64,000 nucleotides of DNA from JAKVCB01 sp963578605 (GTDB lineage Bacteria; Planctomycetota; Planctomycetia; Pirellulales; Lacipirellulaceae). This document shows positions 36,242-46,093 of this stretch, in pieces. Position 1 is the first letter of the stretch. Each line of letters starts with the position of its first letter. The position numbers and the translations under genes were made by a program. The stretch lies in the NCBI GenBank assembly GCA_963578605.1, contig CAUZEA010000008.1:30066-94065 (forward strand), given 5' to 3'. Below the pieces are notes generated by a model. That model did no database searches. It was not told the DNA's origin and worked only from the letters and a program-made list of their open reading frames with translations.

Positions 36242-38086
36242 CTAGCAGAATTCGAGTCGGCGAAAGGCTTGGAGACCCCAGCGAAGTGGCAGGATGGTTG
36301 TCAGGGCGGCGATCAGAATGGCCAGCCCGATGCCTGAGAAGAGCCAGAAACGGAGCAGTTCGGGGAGGAGCAGCGAGTTGTGAAAGGGACTGGTAGCGGC
36401 GACCAGAAAGAAGTGCGAGGGAAGTGCAGTCAGGACAACTGTCACGACGATGTAGATCGCGCTGAGCACCAGATTCAATGTCCCTCCGAACCCGGCAGCA
36501 ATTTTTGACGGGGATCGTTCGCTAAAGTTGGGCATCATCGCACCGAGCCCCACAGCGATTGAGGCCAACCCGAAACAGAGCAGTACGCAAGTCAATTGGT
36601 GCAGTCCGATGGCCAGTGGTGAAACACAAAGCAGGACATCACTTAGGAGAATCAAGGCCGAGCACGGAATCCAGGAGCCGATGGCAGCAAACAGGAATTT
36701 GCTCCAGATGATGGTATCGCGGCGCACGGGCAGCAATCCCAGAATCCAGAAGCAATGACCTTCCAGGCTGATCATCGGGTAGATGAAGCGGGTTGTGAAA
36801 GTTGAAAGGATCAGCCCGACAACGGCGAGATTCAAAAAACTTACCATATGAACCCAGGTGACATAGCTGAGATTGTTGTTCGGATTACTGAAGCGGTCGA
36901 CATTCAGCAGATAAAGTCCCAGTAAACCGAAGAAGATGAGGAATTGGGACCACTGCACCGGGTCCCGGCGCAGCAACCGCCAGTCTTTCACCAACAAGAG
37001 GCGGATCTGCGAGGAGAAGGGAGAAAGCACCAAGGTGACGAGTTTGTCGACCAGCGCGATTTGTGCAGTGCGGCGGCGTGTCTGCCGGCATTCGTACCGA
37101 CTGAACCCGATCCGAAACCAGCGCTTCGCACCCCAAATGATCAACAGGTGCAATAACAGGGCATTGGAAATTAACACGGAGAGGTAAAGGCAGCTTTTCA
37201 CCGCCGGCATGTCGGGCCAGTTGCCGCTTTCCAGTCCCAGCGACGGCCCGCGGGCAGCTTCCAGCAAACCTCCTGTCAGCCAGGTACTTGGCAGAAGTGC
37301 ACCTCGCGTGAAGGCAAACCGGTCGATTGTTTCTTGAAACCATTCCGCACCAAAGAGCGAAGACTGGGGAACGCTGATGGTATTCCAGATATATTTGCCC
37401 GTCAGGGCAATCAGCATGATGCTAGCCACGCCTACGATCACTTTGCGCAGCTTTGGGATTTTGTGGACGATCCAAAGGCACCCGAGCGCCCCCAGCCCAC
37501 ACGGGATGTATACGAATGCTACGATGAGCGGCAGCAGTAACGCGAAATAATGCCACGGTGCACCAACGACAATGCCATAGGCGACCATCATCGGGCTTGC
37601 CAGCAGAAAGAAGCCCCAACTGCTGAAGAACACGGCCTCCTGAAACTTGTAAAGCACGATTCGTTCGCTGCGGATGGGGATCGTGAGCAAGTAGCGGGTG
37701 TCGGGGGAACTGTACAATCCCGAATAGAGGATAATGCCGGACGAAAACACTAACATTACATTCAACGAAGCAAAGAAGAGGTGGAACACGAAACTAACCG
37801 TTCGCGCATGATGTGCAGCTCCTGCCTCACCGACATGTTTTACGACGAATTCGAATCCTTCGAAGAAGAGTCCGAAGAGACCCAACCAGAAGAGGAGGCT
37901 CAAGCAAATGACCACGGTCGTGCGGAGCCTGGCCGTTGCGAACAGATGCCGCAGCTGGGCGATGGAGATCCGGTTGCGCAACCGCCACATGATTTGGGCT
38001 TCACGATCTTCGGTCGGGAGAGGGTTGCCGACACGTGCGTCGGCTGGGACCGGAGCTAGCGAGACCGTAGCGGGGAGGTGGCTCAT
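36242..38086 (-). CDS. ABC-2 type exporter permease
   Basis: 614 aa with about a dozen hydrophobic segments. It has the general shape of ABC-2 permeases paired with a dedicated ATPase, including SPDTRYLLTIPIRSERIVLYKF (coupling-type loop after the second membrane segment) and ISLEGHCFWILGLLPVRRDTIIWSK in the second half, which looks like an internal repetition of the same element. Substrate unknown. It lies 27 bp downstream of its ATPase gene and 188 bp upstream of mqnA. Confidence 0.85.
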   Translation of the reverse strand: MSHLPATVSLAPVPADARVGNPLPTEDREAQIMWRLRNRISIAQLRHLFATARLRTTVVICLSLLFWLGLFGLFFEGFEFVVKHVGEAGAAHHARTVSFVFHLFFASLNVMLVFSSGIILYSGLYSSPDTRYLLTIPIRSERIVLYKFQEAVFFSSWGFFLLASPMMVAYGIVVGAPWHYFALLLPLIVAFVYIPCGLGALGCLWIVHKIPKLRKVIVGVASIMLIALTGKYIWNTISVPQSSLFGAEWFQETIDRFAFTRGALLPSTWLTGGLLEAARGPSLGLESGNWPDMPAVKSCLYLSVLISNALLLHLLIIWGAKRWFRIGFSRYECRQTRRRTAQIALVDKLVTLVLSPFSSQIRLLLVKDWRLLRRDPVQWSQFLIFFGLLGLYLLNVDRFSNPNNNLSYVTWVHMVSFLNLAVVGLILSTFTTRFIYPMISLEGHCFWILGLLPVRRDTIIWSKFLFAAIGSWIPCSALILLSDVLLCVSPLAIGLHQLTCVLLCFGLASIAVGLGAMMPNFSERSPSKIAAGFGGTLNLVLSAIYIVVTVVLTALPSHFFLVAATSPFHNSLLLPELLRFWLFSGIGLAILIAALTTILPLRWGLQAFRRLEFC

Positions 38087-38113
38087 GATGATCGTGGGGC
38101 AGAAAGTTTATCG

Positions 38114-38875
38114 TTACGATGACCGGTGGAGAGCAGCGGAGGTCAGGTCTGTCGAGTTGCCGACCAGCGAGAGATAGAGTGCCTCGAGCGATTGACCCGG
38201 TCCATCAAGTTGGTGGCGAAGTTCGCAGATGGTGCCGTCGAAGATGAGTTTTCCACGTTGCATGATGCCAATACGATCAGCAATTTCTTCAGCTACAACC
38301 AGCGTGTGGGTCGACATGAAGACGCACGTGCCGGCAGTCGCTTCGCTTCGCAGCAGGTCTTTGACCAGGCGGATACTATGCGGGTCGAGTCCCACCAGGG
38401 GTTCGTCGATGACCAGAACGCGGGGATTGTGGAGCATGGCTGACGCAAACACCGTGCGTTGCTTCATGCCGTGAGAGTAACGTTCGGTAAGTTCGTCGAT
38501 GAATTCCTGGAGTTCAAAACGTTCAATTTCGCGGGCGATTCCCTGGGCCGTTTGGTCAGGATCCATCCCGTACATTTCGGCGACAAAGGTCAGAAATTCT
38601 CGACCGGAGAGTTTCTCGTACAAATAGGGTTGGTCGGGAATGTAGCCAATTGACGCTGCTGTGTCGCGGGCGCGGGTCGCAATGTTATGCCCGCCAACGC
38701 TGATCTGGCCGCTGTTAGGCAGCAGAAGACCGACCAGCATTTTGATCGTGGTCGTCTTGCCAGCGCCATTGTGGCCCAGCAAGGCGAACACTTCACCGGC
38801 AGGAATGTTCAAAGTGAGCTCTTCAACTGCGATCTTTGTGCCATAGTTGCGGCTGGCGTTCTGGAATTCGATCAT
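38114..38875 (-). CDS. ABC transporter ATP-binding protein
   Basis: 253 aa. Walker A GHNGAGKT (34-41), signature YSHGMKQR (degenerate), Walker B RVLVIDEPLVGLD, and switch region MSTHTL. CcmA/NatA-like class that drives ABC-2 exporters. Start MIEFQNASRNYG at 38875; an upstream in-frame start at 38962 would add unmatched residues. Paired with the permease 27 bp downstream. Confidence 0.95.
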   Translation of the reverse strand: MIEFQNASRNYGTKIAVEELTLNIPAGEVFALLGHNGAGKTTTIKMLVGLLLPNSGQISVGGHNIATRARDTAASIGYIPDQPYLYEKLSGREFLTFVAEMYGMDPDQTAQGIAREIERFELQEFIDELTERYSHGMKQRTVFASAMLHNPRVLVIDEPLVGLDPHSIRLVKDLLRSEATAGTCVFMSTHTLVVAEEIADRIGIMQRGKLIFDGTICELRHQLDGPGQSLEALYLSLVGNSTDLTSAALHRSS

Positions 38876-38968
38876 CGTGTCGGGGTCGCCGCGAGTGCCA
38901 GATTGCCCTGAGTTCAGATCCCGATTTCTCTGCCTGGCATGTGAGACCACGTGAACGCGCACCCTGGT

Positions 38969-39901
38969 TCATGGCGAGTTGTTCGGTACCTCGGGTTTGT
39001 GATGTGGTTGATTGGTGGCTGTTGTGACAGAATCAAGACCGAGCTGCTGCTCAGCCCAAGCGAGCGACTGGTCGTCTAACTTGCGGTCAAAACGAAGTCG
39101 CACGTTGAGTAGGAAAATATCTTGTCGGATCACTGTTCCGTCATCCGTGACCCATAACTTGGCACGCAGGCTGTCCTTTGCCGCAATACCCGTGTTGTCG
39201 AGGGTTCGGTATTCCACCCGCTTGGTGTTGACCAACTGGCCCTCATGGTGCACTGGCTCCTCGGTCACGACTTCGGCTTGCAGGATTTCAATCGATTGGT
39301 TCAGTGGTCGGAACGGGCTGATAACTTCTCTCTGCCAGCGCCGCCCCACGAACAGCTGCAGAAGTTTGGCGTCAGGGGTTAGTTCACCTGCCAATGTTGA
39401 GTCTTGCGGCATGGGGTAGTTGATGCGGTGCGTGATGTCACCGGTTACAATTCGCAACCGCAAATCCGAGCCATTGCACCGCCCATGCATTTTAATCACG
39501 GCTGGCATGTTGTTAAGACGAACTTGGGTATCGAAAGCTGTTAGTTGACCAAATGAATCCAGGGAGATTCGATTCCTCATGTCGAGCTTGATCTGCCCCA
39601 GATGGTCGACGATCGCGCTCATCCACCGCGGAGCCATCTCTCTGAGTGGAATGTTTTCCAACACAATGCGGCTATGGAGATCGGTTGTGTCGGGGCTCTC
39701 TTGAGCAGCCTGGCTGACCGCCCATCCGACTTCTTCATTGAGGCATTTGATCTGCCAGCATACGATCGATTGCTCCGCCAGGGAGCCGATACCGGGGGGC
39801 TCGCCCTGGAAGAAGGGAGGAAGCACGTGGGCAACCACCAGCCACGACATCGTGACTGCCCACAGGGCGAGAACAACCACCGTGAAAATCCGGTTACCCA
39901 T
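38969..39901 (-). CDS. Membrane-anchored protein of unknown function
   Basis: 310 aa. One N-terminal membrane helix (FTVVVLALWAVTMSWLVVAHVL) and a large extracytoplasmic, beta-rich remainder; no recognised domain. The last gene before an ABC exporter on the same strand (93 bp upstream of the ATPase), so possibly part of that transport system. The C-terminus is Pro/Asn-rich. I do not know the family. Confidence 0.7.
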   Translation of the reverse strand: MGNRIFTVVVLALWAVTMSWLVVAHVLPPFFQGEPPGIGSLAEQSIVCWQIKCLNEEVGWAVSQAAQESPDTTDLHSRIVLENIPLREMAPRWMSAIVDHLGQIKLDMRNRISLDSFGQLTAFDTQVRLNNMPAVIKMHGRCNGSDLRLRIVTGDITHRINYPMPQDSTLAGELTPDAKLLQLFVGRRWQREVISPFRPLNQSIEILQAEVVTEEPVHHEGQLVNTKRVEYRTLDNTGIAAKDSLRAKLWVTDDGTVIRQDIFLLNVRLRFDRKLDDQSLAWAEQQLGLDSVTTATNQPHHKPEVPNNSP

Positions 39902-40370
39902 CCCGATGAGCCCTTTTCTTCCAGCCCGCTGGCTGGCTTGGTGTACCGCCAGTTCAGAAATGCCACGCGCGAGACCTCTGCCGTAGTCTAAATAGTTTCG
40001 GGGATTGATGCCACGAACATTTCAAGAACCAACCGCGGACGAAATTCCACAAGTCGCCCGAAAACCGTGAGGCCCCTGGGGATGGTTGGGAACCACGTTT
40101 CAGACGTCAATCCCCCAATTTCCTCAGCTTTTTTCGTTGCCGCTGTCGGCCCGGCACCCGTAGATTTGAGGTAACCGACATTGCACTTTTTTGCCTGGCG
40201 GCCGATTATATGCCTCAGTCATGCGAAGAAACCCAATGCCGTCCAGAATAGGTCGGTCGTCACCCGTTGGTCGAAGGAGCGATGCGTTCATGTTGCAGCA
40301 GCCAGCCAATCGAACATGCCGGGCCCCGGTCGTGCCTGGTCAAGGTATGCAGCCTCACATTCAGGTTCCC
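39902..40370. other. 469-bp divergent intergenic stretch
   Basis: Lies between the minus-strand membrane-anchored protein and the plus-strand cyclophilin. No gene, RNA or clear repeat seen. In-frame start codons for the cyclophilin occur back to 40191, so part of it could belong to a longer form of that protein. Confidence 0.4.
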
Positions 40371-41084
40371 ATGCGGGAGACATTTCAGACCACCGGGAGG
40401 CGAATTCGGGCAGCGGTGCAGTCCCGCTTGGACATCGGCACGTTCGTGCTGCCAGTGGTGATTGTCTTGGCGGTTGCAATGGCCGGTTGTAGTTCCCAAT
40501 CGACCGATGAGTCCACCACAGCCGTTATCCCTTCCTCGGTTGCCGCTGAGCAACATCCGCCCGAGGTTGATCTGCGCAATCCCATCGTGCACATCAAAAC
40601 TTCCGAGGGTCCGATCGTCCTGAAGCTCGATGCCGAAAAAGCACCTGGCACCGTCCGTAATTTTCTCGACTACGTGAGCGAAGGATTCTACACCGACACG
40701 CTGTTTCACTATGTGGATGGAGGCAAGATGATTCTGGGTGGCGGTTACACCCACAACGGCCAATTGAAACCGACCCGGCTTTCGATCCGCAACGAAGCCC
40801 ACAATGGTCTCTTGAATCGCCGCGGTACCGTTGCCATGGCGCGAGATTCCGATTTAATCGATGGCGCAACCACCCAGTTTTTCATTAGCTTGGTCGATGC
40901 GCCAAACCTTGATCACACCGGTGACATGGCTGCCAACTACGGCTACTGTGTCTTTGGTGAGGTCATCGAAGGACTTGAGATTGTTGAACGGATCTCCCAG
41001 CAGCCGTTTGAGAACCGTGGGGGTGACCTCGTGCAGGCGCCGCAGACAGCCGTTGTCATTGAGTCCATTAAGCTCGTTCGCTAA
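40371..41084 (+). CDS. Lipoprotein peptidyl-prolyl cis-trans isomerase (cyclophilin type)
   Basis: 237 aa. A hydrophobic segment VLPVVIVLAVAMAGCSS ends in a lipobox (Cys40), followed by a linker and a cyclophilin domain from about residue 72: IVLKLDAEKAPGTVRNFLDYVSEGFYTDTLFH, then FISLVDAPNLD and YCVFGEVIEGLEIVERI. Catalyses proline isomerisation in exported proteins. The start is uncertain: ATG 40371 gives a normal lipoprotein leader, ATG 40347 and earlier ones are possible. Confidence 0.88.
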   Translation: MRETFQTTGRRIRAAVQSRLDIGTFVLPVVIVLAVAMAGCSSQSTDESTTAVIPSSVAAEQHPPEVDLRNPIVHIKTSEGPIVLKLDAEKAPGTVRNFLDYVSEGFYTDTLFHYVDGGKMILGGGYTHNGQLKPTRLSIRNEAHNGLLNRRGTVAMARDSDLIDGATTQFFISLVDAPNLDHTGDMAANYGYCVFGEVIEGLEIVERISQQPFENRGGDLVQAPQTAVVIESIKLVR

Positions 41085-41877
41085 CACACTTGCCCCAAAA
41101 AGTCCCTTGGCCACAGCCGGCGATTTGTGTCGCGTTACGGGCCGCTTGCCCTGGCTTCGCTTCTAATCCCGCAAGTAACGCCCCGACCAAGTCGAAGCGA
41201 TAGGCCTCTTTACCGGGGCTGACTTCCTGCGCCGCTTGCGACAGCTGTTTGACGCTGCCGGCGGTCGTTGTGGTTTGGATTCGTAAATAACCCGCCTTGT
41301 GGGTTGCGCAGGCAGCCAACATGCTTGTGACCGTCGCGCGTTGTGCTGAGATGGTGCAGGTGGCTTGCAGGTCCACGCTGTGTGGCCGACCTTATGCCGA
41401 CAGGAACGCTCCGGTGGGGAGGCCTGGACAGTTCGGCACGACCACTGTCGAAACTTGCTGGCTGTCCAAACAGCTGGGCTGACTATCTAAACGGCTGGAA
41501 GGTGGCCACGGCTGGCGGGCAAGTCACCGTGATCACGAGGGGCGCCCGAATGGGCGGGCGTTTCCGCTGCTTAAACAGGAGTGACACCGGTTTGTCCGCG
41601 AATCGTCGTGGTTCCAGTTATTGGACAGTTGGTTCTGACCGCGGTAAAATTAAAAGTAAAATAAGCGTGAAAATTAACCTTCTCTTCGGCAACGTCACAA
41701 CCTATTTATTAGCCCCAGCTTAGTGGTGCCCCGAGATCGTTCTTGTCCAGCAAGTCGATACCGGGACGATTGAATTTGCGGCATCGTCTGACTATACTGA
41801 GGGGCCCGTATCCCGATGACTGGTGGAACGGTGGGTAGGGATAACTGGTGGAACGGCGGGTAGTAGGAGATACCATT
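41085..41877. other. 793-bp stretch with no confident gene
   Basis: A minus-strand frame (41068-41376, GTG start, 102 codons, fairly GC-rich third positions) overlaps the end of the cyclophilin gene and could be a small protein, but I recognise nothing in it. The rest up to 41818 appears empty; it becomes AT-rich near 41640-41700. The end holds the leader of the zinc-ribbon gene with an imperfect repeat. Confidence 0.4.
41819..41863 (+). repeat. Imperfect 20-bp direct repeat in the leader of the zinc-ribbon gene
   Basis: ACTGGTGGAACGGTGGGTAG (41819-41838) and ACTGGTGGAACGGCGGGTAG (41844-41863) differ at one base and are 25 bp apart, ending 14 bp before ATG 41878. Local tandem duplication. 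Confidence 0.85.
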
Positions 41878-42183
41878 ATGCCAAAATCGACGTACTATGT
41901 TCAGGAGTGTCCCACTTGCGGCAGGAACCTTCAAATTCGAATTGAATATCTTGGCAAACAGGTGGTTTGCCAACACTGTGGGGCTTGTTTCGAGGCGTGC
42001 GAACCGGGATCCGCCGCCTATCCACCCTCTGCCTCGAGTCTTTCGCTGTTGCAACGGGCTGAAGAACTCCTGGAGTCGTCTAGCACAATCACTTCAGTGG
42101 TTGGTCAGACAGTTTCTCCGAATGCCAGTGCGGTGCCCCCATCGCCGGCGACCGGGAAGTCAGCACCGGTGCGCCCGAAATAA
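41878..42183 (+). CDS. Small zinc-ribbon protein
   Basis: 101 aa. CPTCGRNLQIRIEYLGKQVV then CQHCGACFEAC gives a two-knuckle zinc ribbon (Cys11, Cys14, Cys31, Cys34) with extra Cys37 and Cys41. The rest is low-complexity Ser/Pro-rich. This type of short zinc-ribbon protein is frequent in planctomycetes; function unknown, probably nucleic-acid or protein binding. Start MPKSTYYVQ chosen over the upstream 41848. Confidence 0.8.
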   Translation: MPKSTYYVQECPTCGRNLQIRIEYLGKQVVCQHCGACFEACEPGSAAYPPSASSLSLLQRAEELLESSSTITSVVGQTVSPNASAVPPSPATGKSAPVRPK

Positions 42184-42205
42184 GCCATCGTGTGCCCGAA
42201 ACAAT

Positions 42206-42233
42206 CAGTCGGGTAGGGCCAGTCGGGTAGGGC
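42206..42233 (+). repeat. 14-bp perfect tandem duplication
   Basis: CAGTCGGGTAGGGC occurs twice in a row just after the zinc-ribbon gene. No function assigned. Confidence 0.9.
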
Positions 42234-42289
42234 GGTTCGTGCTGCAGGTTATGTTGGCATTGATCGTAGTCTTCATTCCACCCGCGCCG

Positions 42290-43570
42290 CTAGCGGATCG
42301 CCATTTGAAGATCGGCAAAGTAGTGGGGGTATGTTTTGGCGGTACAGCCCGGGTCGTGGATTCGCACGCCCTCGATTCTCAAGCCTGCCAGTGCGAAGCT
42401 CATGGCCATGCGGTGATCCTCGTAGGTATTGAGGGTGGCTGCTCGGAGCGGGCCGGGGTGCACCGTCAAGCCGTCTTCGTGTTCGTGGACCTCTGCACCC
42501 AACTTGCGCAATTCGACAGCGAGGTCGCCAATGCGGTCGGTTTCTTTGTGACGAATATGGCCAACCCCTCGAATCGTTGTGGGACCCTCGGCAAACAGTG
42601 CCACCACAGCAAGGGTTTGGACGGTATCGCTGATTCCGTTCATGTCGATTTCGATTCCCCGCAGCTGGCCGCCAACGACCGTCATTGAATTGGGAGTGTG
42701 TCGTACCCCGCATCCCATCTGGTCAAGTGCATCGACGAAGGCGACATCGCCCTGCAAACTCGCCGGAGTCAGTCCTTCGACGAGGACTTCGCCGCCGACA
42801 ATCGCGGCGGCAGCCCAAAAATAGCTGGCTGCCGATGCGTCGGGTTCAATGGCGAACTGGCAGGGTTGGTAGGGCGTTGGGGCAGCAATCGAAAACTGTT
42901 GGAAGGACTCGTCATAGGTGACGGTAACCCCAAAAGCTTTCATGACGGCCAGCGTCATTTTGACATAGGGGGTCGATACCAGCGGACCCTCGATTTGCAG
43001 TTCGACGGGAGCGTCGGCAGCGGGCGCGGCCATCAGCAGCCCGCTCAGGAACTGACTTGAAATATTGCCGCGAATCCTGGCCATGCCGCCCGTCAGTCCG
43101 TTGGCGTGGACGGCGATCGGTGGGCAGTTGTTGTTAAGTTCGCTCATGACATTTGCGCCAAGCTGGCGGAGTGCATCGACCAGATCGCCAATCGGCCGCT
43201 GGCGCATCCGGGGGACCCCATCCAGTCGAAATAGGCCCTGTCCTAACGTAGCTACGGCAGTAAGAAAACGGATGGTGGTTCCGCTGTTCCCGCAAAACAG
43301 ATGAGCCTCCAACGCTGGCAGCCGGCCTGATGCCCCTGTAACCAGGAGCGTTTCTCCTTCCTGCCGGGTATCGATATCGATCCCCAACTGTTGAAGCCCG
43401 GTTATCATGGCTTGCGTGTCATCGCTTTGGAGGGCTCCGGTCAGCGTCGACTTTCCTGATGCCAGGCTGGCGCAGACCAGGGCGCGGTTCGTAATGCTCT
43501 TGGAGCCAGGAGGACGTACGCAGGCGTTCAGAGGTGCAGTGGCAGGCGTGATCAGTAGTGGTTCAGACAT
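42290..43570 (-). CDS. aroA: 3-phosphoshikimate 1-carboxyvinyltransferase (EPSP synthase)
   Basis: 426 aa. Shikimate-pathway step making EPSP. Motifs: PPGSKSITNRAL (residues 20-31, catalytic Lys24), SDDTQAMI, FCGNSGTTIRFL, RPIGDLVDALRQLGA, a conserved Asp in DVAFVDALDQMG, and the C-terminal KETDRI and EDHRMAMSFA. All expected active-site motifs are present. The chorismate made from EPSP is the substrate of MqnA. Start at 43570, 4 bp after the upstream propeller gene. Confidence 0.96.
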   Translation of the reverse strand: MSEPLLITPATAPLNACVRPPGSKSITNRALVCASLASGKSTLTGALQSDDTQAMITGLQQLGIDIDTRQEGETLLVTGASGRLPALEAHLFCGNSGTTIRFLTAVATLGQGLFRLDGVPRMRQRPIGDLVDALRQLGANVMSELNNNCPPIAVHANGLTGGMARIRGNISSQFLSGLLMAAPAADAPVELQIEGPLVSTPYVKMTLAVMKAFGVTVTYDESFQQFSIAAPTPYQPCQFAIEPDASAASYFWAAAAIVGGEVLVEGLTPASLQGDVAFVDALDQMGCGVRHTPNSMTVVGGQLRGIEIDMNGISDTVQTLAVVALFAEGPTTIRGVGHIRHKETDRIGDLAVELRKLGAEVHEHEDGLTVHPGPLRAATLNTYEDHRMAMSFALAGLRIEGVRIHDPGCTAKTYPHYFADLQMAIR

Positions 43571-43574
43571 GCCG

Positions 43575-44897
43575 TTAGCTGCCAGAGGGGGGATGACCCG
43601 ACTCGGCAATTTTCCACAAGTGATCGTGGCTGCGGACGTAAATTGCGTTGTTGGCCACCGCTGGCGAACCCCAAATCGCTTCCCCTAATTCGTTCTGGGC
43701 AGCAATTTTTCCTTTGGCACCAACGTCCACAACGTACGCCGTGCCATCGGTATTGAAGCAGTAGAGATACTGCCCGGCCAGGACGGGAGTGGCCCAGAAC
43801 GAACCTCCCAGGCGTTTTTTCCAACGAACTTCTTTGGCGGACAAGTCGCCACAGGAGACAACATTGCCCGCGATCACATAAACCTGGTCACCGGCCAACA
43901 CGGGGCTGGGTTTGCCTACCTGCAGGCGATTTTCCTGCCACACAAGTTCGAATTGGCCAGGTTTCACTTGCTTCCAGGTAGCCAGGCCGTTGCTGGGGAC
44001 TACCAACCAACGATCGCAGGTGGGTGAAGGAACAAGCCCGCAGTCACCTTCCCATTCCCACAGCAGGTTGCCCGACTTGGCGTCGAGTAACTGCACACCC
44101 TGCGCATTGGTGAGTAAAACCTGACTTCCTTCATGGTGGGGAAGACCAACCGGTGAAGTCCAGTTGGCCTGCCGGGGGCGATCACGGTGCCAGACGTGCG
44201 AACCGTCGCAGCAGTCGAGGGCTTCTACAAAGGAGTCACCCTGCGATTCACTCTGAATAATGACCAGGTTGTCCACCACCACGGGCGAAGATGACATCCC
44301 AACATCGTTTCCCGCTTTGGAATAATCGAGTGCGAAGCCACGGATCCACTGCAGCTTGCCATCCAGATCAAGGCAGACCAGGTCGTTGGACGAAAAGAAG
44401 GCAAAGATCTGCTGGCCGTTACTGGCAGGGGTAGGGGCCGCGTTGGCAGAAGTGGGATGACAAAACGTACGGCCAGTTGCCCAGAATTGTCGATGCCAGA
44501 GTTGTGCTCCGGTGACCGAATCAAAAGCTAATACATGCAGTCGGTCTTGCCCCGTCCCGCTCGAACAAGTCACAATTACCCGGCCATCCACCACAATCGG
44601 ACTGGAAAGCCCTCGTCCCGGCAAGTCGGCCAACCAGGCAATGTTTTCGCCGGCTTCGGCTGACCAGCTTAGTGGTAACGGATGATCCCCTGGGGCTGTG
44701 CTGGTTGCGCTGGGTCCCCGAAATTGTTGCCAGTCGGAGGCTGTCATTGGCTGGCTGACTGCCATCACCAGCAGTGTGGCCAGGCCTGCGGAGAGAACCC
44801 TGGCGAGGGATGTCCTCCTTTTTTTGCCGGTCCCGGTAGAACATCCCGTCACGTTGGGAGTCCAAGAGTAGGGGGCATTATGCATCATGGTTGTCAT
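43575..44897 (-). CDS. Exported PQQ-like (BamB-type) beta-propeller protein
   Basis: 440 aa. N-terminal signal region (VLSAGLATLLVMAVSQPMTA) after a charged leader, then WQQFRGP, the usual start of planctomycete PQQ-like propellers, and repeated blades with patterns such as LHVLAFDSVTGAQLWHRQF, VQLLDAKSGNLLWEWEG and YCFNTDGTAYVVDVG. Probably a periplasmic scaffold. The start overlaps the upstream stop by ATGA (44894-44897), so the two genes are translationally coupled. Confidence 0.9.
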   Translation of the reverse strand: MTTMMHNAPYSWTPNVTGCSTGTGKKRRTSLARVLSAGLATLLVMAVSQPMTASDWQQFRGPSATSTAPGDHPLPLSWSAEAGENIAWLADLPGRGLSSPIVVDGRVIVTCSSGTGQDRLHVLAFDSVTGAQLWHRQFWATGRTFCHPTSANAAPTPASNGQQIFAFFSSNDLVCLDLDGKLQWIRGFALDYSKAGNDVGMSSSPVVVDNLVIIQSESQGDSFVEALDCCDGSHVWHRDRPRQANWTSPVGLPHHEGSQVLLTNAQGVQLLDAKSGNLLWEWEGDCGLVPSPTCDRWLVVPSNGLATWKQVKPGQFELVWQENRLQVGKPSPVLAGDQVYVIAGNVVSCGDLSAKEVRWKKRLGGSFWATPVLAGQYLYCFNTDGTAYVVDVGAKGKIAAQNELGEAIWGSPAVANNAIYVRSHDHLWKIAESGHPPSGS

Positions 44898-46054
44898 GGA
44901 TTTGCCTGAAGTTTTGTGGTGAGGTGCTGCACGGGACCACCGAGTTGGTCAGTAAGCCTTAGTTGGAATTCCCATTCCTGGGCCCATGACTCAGTTTGTT
45001 CGTTCTGGCACACCTTAAGCAGGATCGTGTTGGGTCCCTCGCGGAGCTCTGCGGGGGCCTTGTATTGGTCAAACGGATCTGACGCGGCATGGTAAATTTC
45101 ATGCTCGGCAAGGAGTTTCCCGTTCACCCAGAGTTTTGATGCGTTGGGAGTCATCCAGCGACACTCGATCGCTTGTTGGGTTGGAGAAAGGATTGATATC
45201 CAGGCATAAGCCACAACTCCCATGTGTTTGTCGATCACCTTGTTGAGGTCGACCTTAGCGGAGTCGGTGGTGGTTGTCAGCGGGCGCCAAGTGACATCGC
45301 CTTCCTTTCCGGCATGCGTTGCGGTGAGGTCAACGACTTGTTCGGGTGGATAACTGATTGCAAATCCCTCCTTTCCCACATTGTCAAACGGGCCAATCAG
45401 TTGCCAGGTGGGGATAAATCCCAACAGCGAGCTCCTGTCGACGGTTTCTCCTAGTTTCTGGATTGCGTCGATGCACTGGTCAATTTGTTGTTTGTCACGT
45501 GCCGCGGCAATTGCCTTGCGATACGTTTCAATTTTTCCTGCCGTGCCTTCGATGGTTTCGGCTTTGTCTATCAGTTGCGCGACTGCCTCGAAACGGATTT
45601 CCAGGCTGGGATCGTTCAAGAGCTGCGATAACAGTTCCGTGGTTGGGCCGGGGGCCACTTCGACAAGCCACTCGTAGGCAACCCGCCGTGCCCGGGGGGT
45701 ATGTGAATCGTCCAGCAGGAATAGTTCCAATTCCACGGTTGGGAGCAGTCCGCCACTTTGGAGGGTACGTTCGGCAATCGTGTCGACCGCGCTGCGCAGC
45801 CAGTTTTGAGCGAGCGGGTTTGAGTCAGGCATCGCCTGCAGGATGGTCACAATCGCCGAGCTGTCTGACGAGGCGACTTTTTGCCAGGCTGTTTGGAATT
45901 GAGCCTGTCCGCTACCACCAGGACCAGCTGTGCGAAGGGTTTCCAGTGCGGTGTTCAGATCACCAGTGTCGTCCGCGCAGGTGGGAGTTGCAGGGCAGGC
46001 CAGGGTGAAGATTGCGGTGGTAACCAATACCGAGGAGCAAAAGTTTTGGTTCAT
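44894..46054 (-). CDS. Exported HEAT-like repeat protein with a C-terminal beta domain
   Basis: 386 aa. Signal peptide (LVTTAIFTLACPATPTCA), helical repeats resembling HEAT (residues about 35-210, e.g. LLSQLLNDPSLEIRFEAVAQLI), then a beta domain starting WQLIGPFDNVGKEGFAISYPPE with WMTPNASKLWVNGKLL, a pattern seen in planctomycete secreted proteins with sugar-binding-like domains. Function unknown. Coupled by ATGA to the propeller gene; 39 bp downstream of the formate dehydrogenase alpha gene. Confidence 0.75.
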   Translation of the reverse strand: MNQNFCSSVLVTTAIFTLACPATPTCADDTGDLNTALETLRTAGPGGSGQAQFQTAWQKVASSDSSAIVTILQAMPDSNPLAQNWLRSAVDTIAERTLQSGGLLPTVELELFLLDDSHTPRARRVAYEWLVEVAPGPTTELLSQLLNDPSLEIRFEAVAQLIDKAETIEGTAGKIETYRKAIAAARDKQQIDQCIDAIQKLGETVDRSSLLGFIPTWQLIGPFDNVGKEGFAISYPPEQVVDLTATHAGKEGDVTWRPLTTTTDSAKVDLNKVIDKHMGVVAYAWISILSPTQQAIECRWMTPNASKLWVNGKLLAEHEIYHAASDPFDQYKAPAELREGPNTILLKVCQNEQTESWAQEWEFQLRLTDQLGGPVQHLTTKLQANP

Positions 46055-46093
46055 GGGAAACCTTGCTGCAGAAAATTCAGCTTTGGTGAGGGG

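Noticed and set aside
41068..41376. Minus-strand 102-codon frame after the cyclophilin gene
   Set aside because: Base composition is gene-like, but it uses a GTG start with no ribosome-binding site, overlaps the cyclophilin end and matches nothing I know. Not called.
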